From Oscillospiraceae bacterium (GTDB lineage: Bacteria; Bacillota; Clostridia; Oscillospirales; Ruminococcaceae), in NCBI GenBank assembly GCA_009776345.1, contig WRLS01000043.1, forward strand, positions 1 through 13,554: 13,554 nt of DNA, in the 5' to 3' direction. The translations under genes and the position numbers were made by a program. Under the pieces are notes generated by a model. That model saw nothing but the letters and a program-made list of their open reading frames with translations, did no database searches and was not told where the DNA came from. This document shows positions 7,107 to 13,554 of the stretch, piece after piece (position 1 is the first letter of the stretch; each line of letters opens with the position of its first letter).

Positions 7107-7301
7107 GTTACTTTGCCGCGTTGCAAAGTAACAGCCCCCGCGGCTTGAGCGGTGAAAATTAACCGAAGATGAAACCGTGTTATAAACTCCCCCTGTCAAC
7201 TCCGTTGACATCCCCCTCAAGAGGGGGACTTTGCCTCCCTCTCTGAGGGAGGTGGCGCGAAGCGTCGGAGGGAGTTACGGGCGGGAAAACCCCGCCCCTA
7301 C
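7107..7301. repeat. Composite hairpin array, copy A
   Basis: Modules in order: GTTACTTTGC/GCAAAGTAAC hairpin (7107-7132); a 21-base block at 7138-7158 containing GCGGCTTGAGCGGTG that is identical at 11977-11997; CCGAAG then CGTGTTA; TGTCAAC/GTTGACA (7194-7210); CCCCCTC/GAGGGGG (7212-7227); CCTCCCTC/GAGGGAGG (7234-7252); and GGGCGGG/CCCGCCC (7279-7297) within TTACGGGCGGG..CCCCGCCCCTAC. Copy B at 11914-12089 has the same module order without the CCTCCCTC hairpin. Confidence 0.85.
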
Positions 7302-7310
7302 AGCCTTCGG

Positions 7311-7403
7311 CAGGATTGAGGTTTTAGGATTGAGGATTTAGGAAGGGAAGAAAACATAAGTTTCGTCCTTTCCCTAAAACCTATAACCTATATCCTAAAA
7401 CCT
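7311..7403. repeat. Purine-rich intergenic repeat, copy 2, with inverted arm
   Basis: The left arm 7311-7353 (CAGGATTGAGGTTTTAGG, ATTGAGGATTTAGG, AAGGGAAGAAA) is matched by an imperfect reverse complement at 7361-7403 (TTTCGTCCTTTCCC through CCTAAAACCTG), leaving a spacer of about seven bases. The transcript could fold into a long imperfect stem. The preceding GCCTTCGGCAGGATT (7303-7317) is identical to 10067-10081. Confidence 0.8.
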
Positions 7404-7468
7404 GCGCGAAGCGCCGTAGGCACGGGTTTTTCATTTCAGACTTCCGTAAACCTCACAAAATAAGCTTT

Positions 7469-7475
7469 AAAGGGG
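7469..7475 (+). promoter_or_regulatory. Shine-Dalgarno site supporting the priA TTG start
   Basis: AAAGGGG lies seven bases before TTG 7483, the codon that opens the conserved N-terminus of PriA. No better placed ATG exists nearby. Confidence 0.75.
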
Positions 7476-7482
7476 TACCCAT

Positions 7483-9909
7483 TTGCTTCTCACCGCAAAA
7501 ATCGCCGTCGAAGGCGCGGCACTGCACTTCGACAAAGAATACAGCTATCTAATACCCGCCCGCCTTGCCGCAAAAGCCCGGGCAGGCTGCCGCGTGCGTG
7601 TACCCTTCGGCGGCGGGAACCGCGCGCGGACGGGGTTTATCCTCTCTGTCAGCGAAGCCCCGGAGCGTGACCCGCGCTGGAAGCCCATTTCGCAGCTGCT
7701 CGACGATGCCCCTGTCGTCGGGGAAGAGGGCCTGCTGCTGATGCGCTATTTGCGCGAGTATACATTTTGCACATGGTTTGACGCTTTGCGCGCGCTTATC
7801 CCCGCCGGTATCGGCATCCGCCCCACCGAAACCTACTCACTCACGGGAAAGACTGCCCCCCCGGGGTTATCTTCGGCACAGCTTGTTATAATAAATTATC
7901 TGGCGTCCCGCAAAAAGCCCGTGTTGAGCGCGGATCTGTCCGCCGTTTTGGAAACCGGGGACGCGTCACCGGAACTTTCGGCGCTGGAGGAAATGGGCAT
8001 AATCGAAAAAAGCGAGATACTCAAACGCCGCATACAGGACGAAAGGGTCGTGATGGCGCGGCTTGTCCGGGAAGTGCAAAACGACACGCTGACAAAACGC
8101 CAACGGGAGGCCGTGGATTTCTTGGAGGAAAACGGCCCCGCCTCGCTCAAAGAGCTTTGCTATTTGCTGGCGATGACCAGGGCAGTGCCGGACAGGCTGG
8201 AAAAAGACGGCGTGATCGAATACTACGAAATGCCGCGCCTGCGCGACCCTTACGGCAGCAGCGCATTTGATACGCAGCCGCCACCGCAGCTTTCGCGCGA
8301 GCAGTCCGCCGCGCTGGATGAGCTTCAAAAACTCGCGGAAACGCCAAACCCAAAGCCCGCGCTCCTCTACGGCGTTACAGGCTCCGGGAAAACGCCGGTG
8401 TACCTCGCGCTGATCCAAACCGTGCTGGACCGCGGGAAAAGCGTTATTGTCTTAGTGCCGGAAATCTCACTGACCGCGCAAACCGTCGGTGTTTTCCACG
8501 AGTGCTTCGGGCGGCGCGTTACGGTGCTTCACAGCGGGCTTTCCCTGGGCGAGCGGATGGACGGCTGGAAGCGCATCAGGGAGGGCGGCGCGGATATCGT
8601 AATCGGCACACGCTCCGCCGTGTTCGCGCCGCTTCATAACATCGGCTTGATCGTAATAGACGAGGAACAGGAGCATACCTACCACTCCGAAAAATCCCCG
8701 CGGTATCACGCGCGCGATATCGCAAAGCTGCGGTGCGCATACCACGGCGCGATGCTGCTCCTCGCTTCCGCAACCCCATCTGTTGAAAGCTATTATAACG
8801 CCCGGCGCGGCGCGTATTCTTTGGTAACACTGCACGAACGCTACGGCGATACCCTCTTGCCCGACGTCTACACTATAGACATGGGCGACAGCGCGAATTT
8901 ATCGTCCTCCCCCATTTTCAGCCAAAGGCTGCTCGATGAGCTTCACTATAACCTCGCGCATAAAGAGCAGTCCATTTTGCTCATAAACCGGCGCGGGCAT
9001 TCCACGCTCCTGCGATGCCCTAGCTGCGGAAAAGTAGAAGAGTGCCCATTCTGCTCCGTTTCGCTTACATACCACACCGCCAACGACGCCATGATCTGCC
9101 ACTACTGCGGCCACACAAAGCGCCGCCCCGATAAATGCGCCGAATGCGGCAGCGAAATGATCCGACTTAGCGGCTACGGCACGCAAAAGGTATGCGAGAT
9201 TCTAAGCAACCTCTACCCCGACGCCCGCATCCTAAGGGTCGATATGGACACCACCATGACAAAATTTTCACACGAAAAACACTTTTCCGGTTTTTTGGCC
9301 GGGGAATATGATATAATGGTTGGTACGCAAATGGTCGCCAAGGGGCTGAACTTCCCGAACGTTACGCTTGTAGGCGCGCTTGCCGCCGACCAATCGCTTT
9401 ACACAATGGATTTCCGCGCGTTTGAAAAAGGCTTCGCGCTGCTCACTCAAGTCATAGGCAGGAGCGGGCGCGGGGAAAAGCGCGGCCGCGCGCTCATCCA
9501 GACATATTTCCCCCATCACCCGGTAATCGGCTTTGCCGCAATGCAGGATTACCCGGGGTTTTACGCGCAGGAGATACTCAGCCGCAAGCACCACCTGTAC
9601 CCGCCCTACTGCGCAATGGCGGGGGTCGGCTTTTCCGGGGTCCTGCCGGATGAGGTCGCGAAGTGGTCGCAGTGGTTCGTGCAGGCGTTCAGGGAAGAGG
9701 CCGCCGCGTATCCCGGCCTGCCGCTGCGGCTGTTGGGCCCTGTAGATGCGGATATGTACAAAACAGCGGGGAAGTACCGCCGCAAGCTTATCATAAAATG
9801 CAAAAACAATAAAAACACACGCGCACTTATCCGCGCGGTGATAGAGCGTTTTTACAAGGAATGCCGCACGGTCAGTGTCTTTGCGGATATGTATTATGAT
9901 AGGATTTGA
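7483..9909 (+). CDS. priA: Primosomal protein N' (replication restart helicase PriA)
   Basis: PriA recognises stalled forks, unwinds DNA in the 3'-5' direction and starts reassembly of the replisome. The 808-residue protein has every expected part. The N-terminal DNA-binding domain covers about 1-110 and a winged-helix region about 120-250. The helicase core has Walker A GVTGSGKT (297-304), Walker B DEEQEH (393-398; many PriAs have DEEHE), SATPS (429-433) and motif VI QVIGRSGRG (656-664). The zinc-binding insert has eight cysteines at 512, 515, 521, 524, 539, 542, 552 and 555. Start is TTG with AAAGGGG upstream. It precedes def and fmt as in many Firmicutes, but here a 207-base gap with a large palindrome lies between priA and def. 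Confidence 0.97.
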   Translation: MLLTAKIAVEGAALHFDKEYSYLIPARLAAKARAGCRVRVPFGGGNRARTGFILSVSEAPERDPRWKPISQLLDDAPVVGEEGLLLMRYLREYTFCTWFDALRALIPAGIGIRPTETYSLTGKTAPPGLSSAQLVIINYLASRKKPVLSADLSAVLETGDASPELSALEEMGIIEKSEILKRRIQDERVVMARLVREVQNDTLTKRQREAVDFLEENGPASLKELCYLLAMTRAVPDRLEKDGVIEYYEMPRLRDPYGSSAFDTQPPPQLSREQSAALDELQKLAETPNPKPALLYGVTGSGKTPVYLALIQTVLDRGKSVIVLVPEISLTAQTVGVFHECFGRRVTVLHSGLSLGERMDGWKRIREGGADIVIGTRSAVFAPLHNIGLIVIDEEQEHTYHSEKSPRYHARDIAKLRCAYHGAMLLLASATPSVESYYNARRGAYSLVTLHERYGDTLLPDVYTIDMGDSANLSSSPIFSQRLLDELHYNLAHKEQSILLINRRGHSTLLRCPSCGKVEECPFCSVSLTYHTANDAMICHYCGHTKRRPDKCAECGSEMIRLSGYGTQKVCEILSNLYPDARILRVDMDTTMTKFSHEKHFSGFLAGEYDIMVGTQMVAKGLNFPNVTLVGALAADQSLYTMDFRAFEKGFALLTQVIGRSGRGEKRGRALIQTYFPHHPVIGFAAMQDYPGFYAQEILSRKHHLYPPYCAMAGVGFSGVLPDEVAKWSQWFVQAFREEAAAYPGLPLRLLGPVDADMYKTAGKYRRKLIIKCKNNKNTRALIRAVIERFYKECRTVSVFADMYYDRI

Positions 9910-9924
9910 TTTGCACTCAAGAGC

Positions 9925-10067
9925 CAAAACACCCGTCACGAAGCCGAATGAATTCGCCTTCGCGCCACCCTCTTTAAAAAAGAGGGTAAAGCCAACCGCA
10001 CGATTTCCCCTCTTTTTTAAAGAGGGTGGCATCACTGCGATTTATCGTAGTGATGACGGGTGTTTTG
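9925..10067. repeat. 143-bp nested palindromic element between priA and def
   Basis: Outer arms CAAAACACCCGTCA (9925-9938) and TGACGGGTGTTTTG (10054-10067) are perfect 14-bp inverted repeats. Inside are three hairpins: 9939-9962 (CGAAGcCGAAT/ATTCGcCTTCG), a 23-bp perfect inverted repeat 9964-9986 with 10008-10030, and 10031-10054 (ATCACTgCGAT/ATCGtAGTGAT). Each 23-bp arm also contains a self-complementary 19-mer, CCCTCTTT-3 nt-AAAGAGGG, so alternative folds exist. No target-site duplication or coding capacity is visible. Confidence 0.88.
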
Positions 10068-10074
10068 CCTTCGG

Positions 10075-10110
10075 CAGGATTAAGGTTTCAGGATTTAGGA
10101 AGGGAAGAAA
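10075..10110. repeat. Purine-rich intergenic repeat, copy 3 (short form), at the def start
   Basis: CAGGATTAAGGTTTCAGG then ATTTAGGAAGGGAAGAAA is a shortened copy of the repeats at 6741 and 7311. It ends six bases before the def ATG. Its GGAAGGG (10098-10104) is the only Shine-Dalgarno-like sequence available for def, 12 bases upstream of the ATG. Confidence 0.75.
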
Positions 10111-10116
10111 TTCATA

Positions 10117-10611
10117 ATGGCAATCAGGGAAATAATCGAGGACGAAACCTTCCTGCGCAAAAAAAGCCGGGACGTCGTCGTTTTCGATAAAAGGCTGCAC
10201 ACCCTGCTCGACGATATGGCGCATACACTGCGCGATGTCAACGGCGTCGGGATTGCCGCGCCGCAGGTTGGCGTACTGCGCCGCGTTGTGCTGATAAACG
10301 AAACCGGGGAGCCTGAGGACCTGCTTGAGCTTATCAACCCCGTGGTTATAGAGGCCTCCGAGGAAATACAGGACGACGCGGAGGGCTGCCTTTCCTTCCC
10401 GGGCGAGTACGGCATGGTGGAGCGCCCCATGCACGTGAAGGTCCGCGCCCAAAACCGCAGCGGTGATTTAATTATTTTAGAGGGCGAGGGGCTGAAGGCG
10501 CGTGCCTTCTGCCATGAGATCGACCACCTAAACGGCGAGCTTTTTATAGAAAAAGCGTCGCGTATGCTTGACCCGGAGGAATTCGAGGAGAGGAAAAAGA
10601 ATAGGAAATGA
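10117..10611 (+). CDS. def: Peptide deformylase
   Basis: This cytoplasmic metal hydrolase removes the formyl group from the N-terminal methionine of nascent proteins. It is 164 aa, a normal length. All three motifs are intact: motif 1 GVGIAAPQVG (43-52), motif 2 EGCLSFPG (89-96, metal ligand Cys91) and motif 3 HEIDH (133-137; ligands His133 and His137, catalytic Glu134). The motif pattern fits type 1 bacterial deformylase. The stop overlaps the start of fmt by 4 bp (ATGA), which couples deformylase to the enzyme that adds the formyl group. The upstream purine-rich repeat appears to provide the ribosome-binding sequence. Confidence 0.97.
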   Translation: MAIREIIEDETFLRKKSRDVVVFDKRLHTLLDDMAHTLRDVNGVGIAAPQVGVLRRVVLINETGEPEDLLELINPVVIEASEEIQDDAEGCLSFPGEYGMVERPMHVKVRAQNRSGDLIILEGEGLKARAFCHEIDHLNGELFIEKASRMLDPEEFEERKKNRK

Positions 10612-11519
10612 GGATCGTGTTCATGGGCACGCCGGATTTCGCCGTGCCGTGCCTTAAACGCATTATCAGCGACGGCCACGAGGTTTCCGCCGTATTCTCC
10701 CAACCCGACAGGCCCAAAGGGCGCGGCTGGAAGCTTGCGCCAACCCCTGTAAAAGAGCTTGCCTTGGCGCACGGACTCCCCGTATTCCAGCCCGTAAAGC
10801 TGAAGGACGGCGCTGTCGCGGCACAACTCAAACAGCTCGTGCCTGATGTCGCCGTCGTCGTGGCGTATGGGCGGATTCTGCCGGATGATATCCTGTGCGC
10901 CCCGCGCCTTGGCTGCATAAATGTCCACGCGTCGCTGCTTCCGGCGCTTCGCGGCGCCGCCCCGATCCAGTGGGCGGTAATCGGCGGTGATAAGTACACC
11001 GGGATAACCACCATGCATATGGCGCAAGGGGTCGACACCGGGGACATAATACTTCAAAAGCAAACCGAAATCGCGGAAAGCGAAACCGCGGGGGGGCTTT
11101 TTTCGCGCCTTTCGGAAATGGGCGCGGATGTCCTGTCCGAAACCCTGCGGCTCCTCGAAAGCGGCGCCGCGCCGCGAATACCGCAGGACCATTCCCGCGC
11201 GACCTTCGCGCCGATGATAAAAAAAGAAATGGCAGCCCTCGATTTTACAAAACAGCCGCAGGGGCTGTGCAACCTCGTGCGCGGGCTAAACCCTTCCCCG
11301 ATGGCAAGGACAACGGTGGACGGGAAAATCGTGCGCGTTTTATCGGCGGCACCGGCAGAGGGCTTTTCGGGAAGCCCCGGGCAGATTTTAGGCACCGGGC
11401 GTTTTATTGTGGCTTGCAAAAACGGCGCCGTAGAATTTTTGACCGTCCGGCCCGAGGGCAAAAAAACAATGGGCGGCGGGGATTTTATTAGAGGGTGGCG
11501 GGGCGCGGATAGAGATTAG
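10608..11519 (+). CDS. fmt: Methionyl-tRNA formyltransferase
   Basis: The enzyme formylates Met-tRNA(fMet) with 10-formyltetrahydrofolate to make the initiator tRNA. The 303-aa protein has the two-domain layout of the family. The N-terminal catalytic domain shows GTPDFA (7-12), QPDRPKGRG, NVHASLLPALRGAAPIQW with catalytic Asn105 and His107, and GVDTGD with Asp143. The C-terminal tRNA-binding domain begins near residue 205 with FAPMIKKE and ends with VRPEGKKTMGGGDFIRG. It overlaps def by ATGA, so the pair is translationally coupled. The last four sense codons and the TAG stop lie inside an A/G-rich repeat that starts at 11503, so the extreme C-terminus (ADRD) may have been set by repeat insertion. 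Confidence 0.97.
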   Translation: MRIVFMGTPDFAVPCLKRIISDGHEVSAVFSQPDRPKGRGWKLAPTPVKELALAHGLPVFQPVKLKDGAVAAQLKQLVPDVAVVVAYGRILPDDILCAPRLGCINVHASLLPALRGAAPIQWAVIGGDKYTGITTMHMAQGVDTGDIILQKQTEIAESETAGGLFSRLSEMGADVLSETLRLLESGAAPRIPQDHSRATFAPMIKKEMAALDFTKQPQGLCNLVRGLNPSPMARTTVDGKIVRVLSAAPAEGFSGSPGQILGTGRFIVACKNGAVEFLTVRPEGKKTMGGGDFIRGWRGADRD

Positions 11520-11608
11520 AGATTTGAGATTAGAGATTAGTAAGGGACGGTACGACAAATTTCTTCCTTTCCTATTTTCTATTTTCCAATTCTAATTTCT
11601 ATCTGCGC
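11503..11608. repeat. Purine-rich repeat variant (GATTAGA type) with inverted arm
   Basis: The left part, GCGCGGATAGAGATTAGAG then TTTGAGATTAGAGATTAG, is mirrored by a pyrimidine-rich right arm ending in CTAATTTCTATCTGCGC (11560-11608). The architecture matches copy 2 at 7311-7403 (purine strand, TTTCnTCCTTTCC turn, pyrimidine strand), although the unit sequence differs. It begins inside fmt and supplies its stop codon. Confidence 0.75.
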
Positions 11609-11691
11609 TTCCGGTGTCGTTCCCTGTTTTAGGTTTGTGCCTACTTGTACAGTGTCCAACAAAGCTACACTGCTAACTGAAGGTTTAAAAA

Positions 11692-11738
11692 GCGGGGAAA
11701 AATTCGTTTTCTTTTTTTCATATTATCTTTTTCCCCGC
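11692..11738. repeat. Inverted repeat GCGGGGAAAAA / TTTTTCCCCGC
   Basis: Perfect 11-base arms are separated by 25 T-rich bases that include a seven-T run. It could form a stem-loop downstream of fmt. Because the T-run is in the loop and not after the stem, it is not a standard intrinsic terminator. Confidence 0.55.
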
Positions 11739-11913
11739 GCCCAGCATTTGAGCCTCGCAAGGCGAAAGCGGAAGGGAAATGTGTCGTGTTGATTGCGCTT
11801 TACTTGCCGCGCTGGCAAGTGTGCTTTCTACAGCCTCTGCGGGGGGTCGCGGGGGTTCTTAGGGGGCGAGCGGGGGCGGCGGCCCCCAGCCCCATAAGCC
11901 GCGTTTTTCTTTG

Positions 11914-12089
11914 TTACTTTCTTTTTGGCGGGACAAAAAGAAAGTAAATAATTGCGTGCGGAGCGCGCTGTTGCCTCCGCGGCTTGAGCGGTGAAAAACT
12001 GCCGAAGGTAAAATCGTGTTAAAACCACCCCGGTGCTTCGCGCCACCCCTCCAAGGAGGGGAATTACGGGCGGGAAACCCCGCCCCTAC
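11914..12089. repeat. Composite hairpin array, copy B
   Basis: Modules in the same order as 7107-7301: TTACTTTCTTTTTG/CAAAAAGAAAGTAA hairpin (11914-11947), the 21-base block containing GCGGCTTGAGCGGTG (11977-11997), CCGAAG then CGTGTTA, AAAACCACCCCG and CCCCTCC-AA-GGAGGGG (12046-12061), and GGGCGGG/CCCGCCC (12068-12085) within TTACGGGCGGG..CCCCGCCCCTAC. It ends 40 bases before rsmB. Confidence 0.85.
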
Positions 12090-12129
12090 GGCGCTTCTCA
12101 CAGCTTTCACCTTTTAGGAGAACACAATC

Positions 12130-13449
12130 ATGCAAATAACCGCAGCAAGGCAAACCGCGGTGCAAACTCTCATGCGCATCAGCAAAAGCGCCTCTTGGTC
12201 AAGCCTGACTATCAGCACGGCAATAGAAAAAACCGGCCTTTCCGGGGGGAGCGCCGCGTTTTACACCGCGCTGGTCTACGGCGTGCTGGAACGCCGCATT
12301 ACGCTGGATGCCTGTATTAACGCGCACTCCAAAATCCCGATAAAAAAGCTGCAGCCTGCCGTTGCGGCTATTTTGAGGGTTGCGGTTTATCAGCTGCTCT
12401 ATATGGATAAAACCAACGATGCCTTCGCCGTTAACGAAAGCGTGGGGCTTACAAAAGCCATGGCGAACGATAAAGCGGCGGGCTTTGTAAACGCCGTGCT
12501 ATGGGGCTTTGTCCGCGAAGGCAAAACAGTCCCGCTGCCGGATAACGAATACGATAGGCTGAGTATACAATATTCCATGCCGGTGCCGCTTATTTCCCTT
12601 TGGCGCGAAGCCTACGGCGAAGAGATAACCGCTGCCCTGCTAAAAGCCGGCATCACCCCCGCGCCTACTTATTTGCGCGTGAACACACTTAAAACCACCA
12701 CCGAGGCCCTTGTCGCGTTGCTGGCGGATTGCGGGACAGAAGCACAGCCCGTACCGGAAGTGCCGGGATGCTTAAAACTGCTTTCCCCCGGCGCGCCCCA
12801 TAAGCTTGAAGCCTATAACCGCGGGCTGTTTTACGCGCAGGATATATCAAGCCAGCTGTGCGCGGCCGCCTTGGACGCACAGCCCGGTATGCGCGTGCTG
12901 GATGTTTGCGCCGCGCCCGGGGGCAAATCTTTTTTGCTTGCGCAAGCTATGGAAAACAGCGGCGGGATCATCGCGTGCGACCTTCACAGCCACCGCGTAA
13001 AACTCATAGAAAAAGGCGCGGCGCGGCTTGGCATAGATATAATCACCGCGAAAAGGGCGGATATGCTAAAAACTCACGATCTTGGATTGTTTGACCGCGT
13101 ACTGTGCGACGTGCCCTGCTCCGGTTACGGGACTATACGGCACAAGCCCGAGATCAAATACAAGCCGCCGGGGGATTTTGCATCACTTCCCGAAACCCAG
13201 TATAAACTGCTCCGGAACGCTTCACAATATTGTAAGGGGGGCGGGCTGCTGCTCTACAGCACCTGTACGCTCAGCCCGCAGGAAAATGAGGATGTCACCG
13301 AATCTTTCCTGCGCGCAAACCCCGCTTTCGCCCCATACCCCCTCCCGGAGATTTTAGGCGGCAAACCAAATGTAACCTTGACAACGCAGTTTGACGGGGA
13401 CGGCTTTTATATGGCTTTGATGAAGCGCGGCGGCGCAGCGCAGGATTGA
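12130..13449 (+). CDS. rsmB: 16S rRNA (cytosine-967-C5) methyltransferase RsmB (Sun/Fmu)
   Basis: RsmB uses S-adenosylmethionine to methylate C967 of 16S rRNA. The 439-aa protein has the normal two-part build: an N-terminal NusB-like RNA-binding domain (about 5-140, with AVNESVGLTKA typical of that fold) and a C-terminal Rossmann methyltransferase domain. SAM-binding motif I is DVCAAPGGK (258-266). The two cysteines of RNA m5C methyltransferases are present: Cys330 in DVPCSGYG and Cys379 in YSTCTLS. ATG 12130 follows AGGAG (12116-12120) by nine bases. In many Firmicutes it sits directly after fmt in one operon; here a 610-base repeat-filled gap intervenes, so it may have its own promoter. Its last codons and TGA stop are formed by a copy of the CAGGATTGAGG repeat. 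Confidence 0.96.
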   Translation: MQITAARQTAVQTLMRISKSASWSSLTISTAIEKTGLSGGSAAFYTALVYGVLERRITLDACINAHSKIPIKKLQPAVAAILRVAVYQLLYMDKTNDAFAVNESVGLTKAMANDKAAGFVNAVLWGFVREGKTVPLPDNEYDRLSIQYSMPVPLISLWREAYGEEITAALLKAGITPAPTYLRVNTLKTTTEALVALLADCGTEAQPVPEVPGCLKLLSPGAPHKLEAYNRGLFYAQDISSQLCAAALDAQPGMRVLDVCAAPGGKSFLLAQAMENSGGIIACDLHSHRVKLIEKGAARLGIDIITAKRADMLKTHDLGLFDRVLCDVPCSGYGTIRHKPEIKYKPPGDFASLPETQYKLLRNASQYCKGGGLLLYSTCTLSPQENEDVTESFLRANPAFAPYPLPEILGGKPNVTLTTQFDGDGFYMALMKRGGAAQD

Positions 13450-13474
13450 GGTTTTAGGATTGAGGTTTTAGGGT
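13441..13474. repeat. Purine-rich intergenic repeat, copy 4, overlapping the rsmB stop
   Basis: CAGGATTGAGGTTTTAGG then ATTGAGGTTTTAGGG matches copies 1 and 2. The first nine bases encode Gln-Asp-stop of rsmB. The copy is cut short by the G/C-run region. Confidence 0.8.
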
Positions 13475-13554
13475 AGGGCGGGGGGGTGGCCCCCCCGCGA
13501 AAAAAGGGGGGGGGATTCGCGGGGGGGGGGGCCCCCCCCCCCAACCCAAAAAGA
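13475..13554. other. Low-complexity G/C homopolymer end of the window
   Basis: Runs of 7 G, 7 C, 9 G, 11 G and 11 C form perfect palindromes (13480-13496 and 13521-13542). No gene or credible signal is visible. This pattern is typical of an unreliable assembly at a contig end, although a G/C hairpin repeat could have caused the assembly to stop there. Confidence 0.65.

Larger units (their letters stand above)
6733..7482. other. 750-base gene-free region filled with repeat modules
   Basis: No credible reading frame was found on either strand. From left to right the region holds a purine-rich repeat (6741-6783), a CCCCTCC/GGAGGGG palindromic module (6802-6851), about 250 bases (6852-7106) in which I recognise nothing, a chain of hairpins (7107-7301) and a second purine-rich repeat with its inverted arm (7311-7403). 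The final 80 bases lead to the priA ribosome-binding site. TTGACA at 7205-7210 has no -10 partner and lies in a hairpin. No convincing intrinsic terminator for the upstream operon is visible. Confidence 0.7.
11520..12129. other. 610-base gene-free region between fmt and rsmB
   Basis: It contains the rest of the GATTAGA repeat, an inverted repeat GCGGGGAAAAA/TTTTTCCCCGC (11692-11702 and 11728-11738) around a T-rich loop, a small hairpin ACTTGCC-GCGCT-GGCAAGT (11802-11820), a G-rich tract (11838-11900), composite hairpin array B (11914-12089), and the rsmB Shine-Dalgarno AGGAG (12116-12120). The short reading frames here are translations of the repeats. A weak terminator around 11692-11719 (AT-rich stem then seven Ts) is possible but unproven. 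Confidence 0.65.

Noticed and set aside
7205..7233. TTGACA as a -35 promoter box
   Set aside because: The hexamer is one arm of the TGTCAAC/GTTGACA hairpin, and there is no TATAAT-like sequence 16-18 bases downstream.
7401..7425. Intrinsic terminator before priA (GC-rich imperfect stem then TTTTT)
   Set aside because: The stem is short and interrupted, and the T-run is separated from it by CACGGG. Not convincing enough to list.
6733..7482. CRISPR array, tRNA or riboswitch in the long gap
   Set aside because: The repeats are not evenly spaced or identical. No T-loop, CCA end or aptamer pattern that I know was found.
10095..11192. 365-codon minus-strand frame over def and fmt
   Set aside because: It runs antisense to two unmistakable genes with intact motifs, and its composition is typical of shadow translation.

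Overview
This window looks like a stretch of a GC-rich Clostridia (Bacillota) genome. The order priA-def-fmt-rsmB is the usual Firmicutes arrangement, every gene has a purine-rich Shine-Dalgarno site, and the intergenic palindromes resemble those I recall from gut Oscillospirales-type genomes. The taxon is an inference. All nine genes lie on the + strand.

Bases 1-181 are a non-coding leader with three G/C-rich hairpins and five 7-bp AATTATG-type tandem units. Bases 182-6732 hold five tightly spaced genes, probably one operon: an EpsG-like membrane polysaccharide polymerase, a 209-aa RpiB/LacA/LacB-type isomerase, a single-chain transketolase, a methylmalonate-semialdehyde-dehydrogenase-type (CoA-acylating) aldehyde dehydrogenase, and a secreted AMIN/Amidase_3 N-acetylmuramoyl-L-alanine amidase. 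The three middle genes form a plausible metabolic module (ketose isomerisation, two-carbon transfer, oxidation of a short aldehyde to an acyl-CoA). It is flanked by two cell-envelope genes, which is unusual.

Bases 6733-7482 contain no credible gene. They hold a chain of small palindromes and two copies of a purine-rich repeat. Bases 7483-13449 carry the housekeeping genes priA (replication restart), def and fmt (N-terminal formyl-methionine cycle) and rsmB (16S rRNA m5C967 methyltransferase). def and fmt overlap by 4 bp. A 143-bp nested palindrome separates priA from def, and a 610-bp repeat-rich gap separates fmt from rsmB.

The intergenic DNA is the most unusual part. A few repeat modules recur in the same order in different gaps, and one purine-rich repeat family abuts or enters gene ends so closely that it supplies the stop codons of fmt and rsmB and the ribosome-binding region of def. 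The last ~75 bases are long G and C runs that look like a contig end or sequencing artefact. I saw no tRNA, rRNA, CRISPR array, transposase or phage gene.
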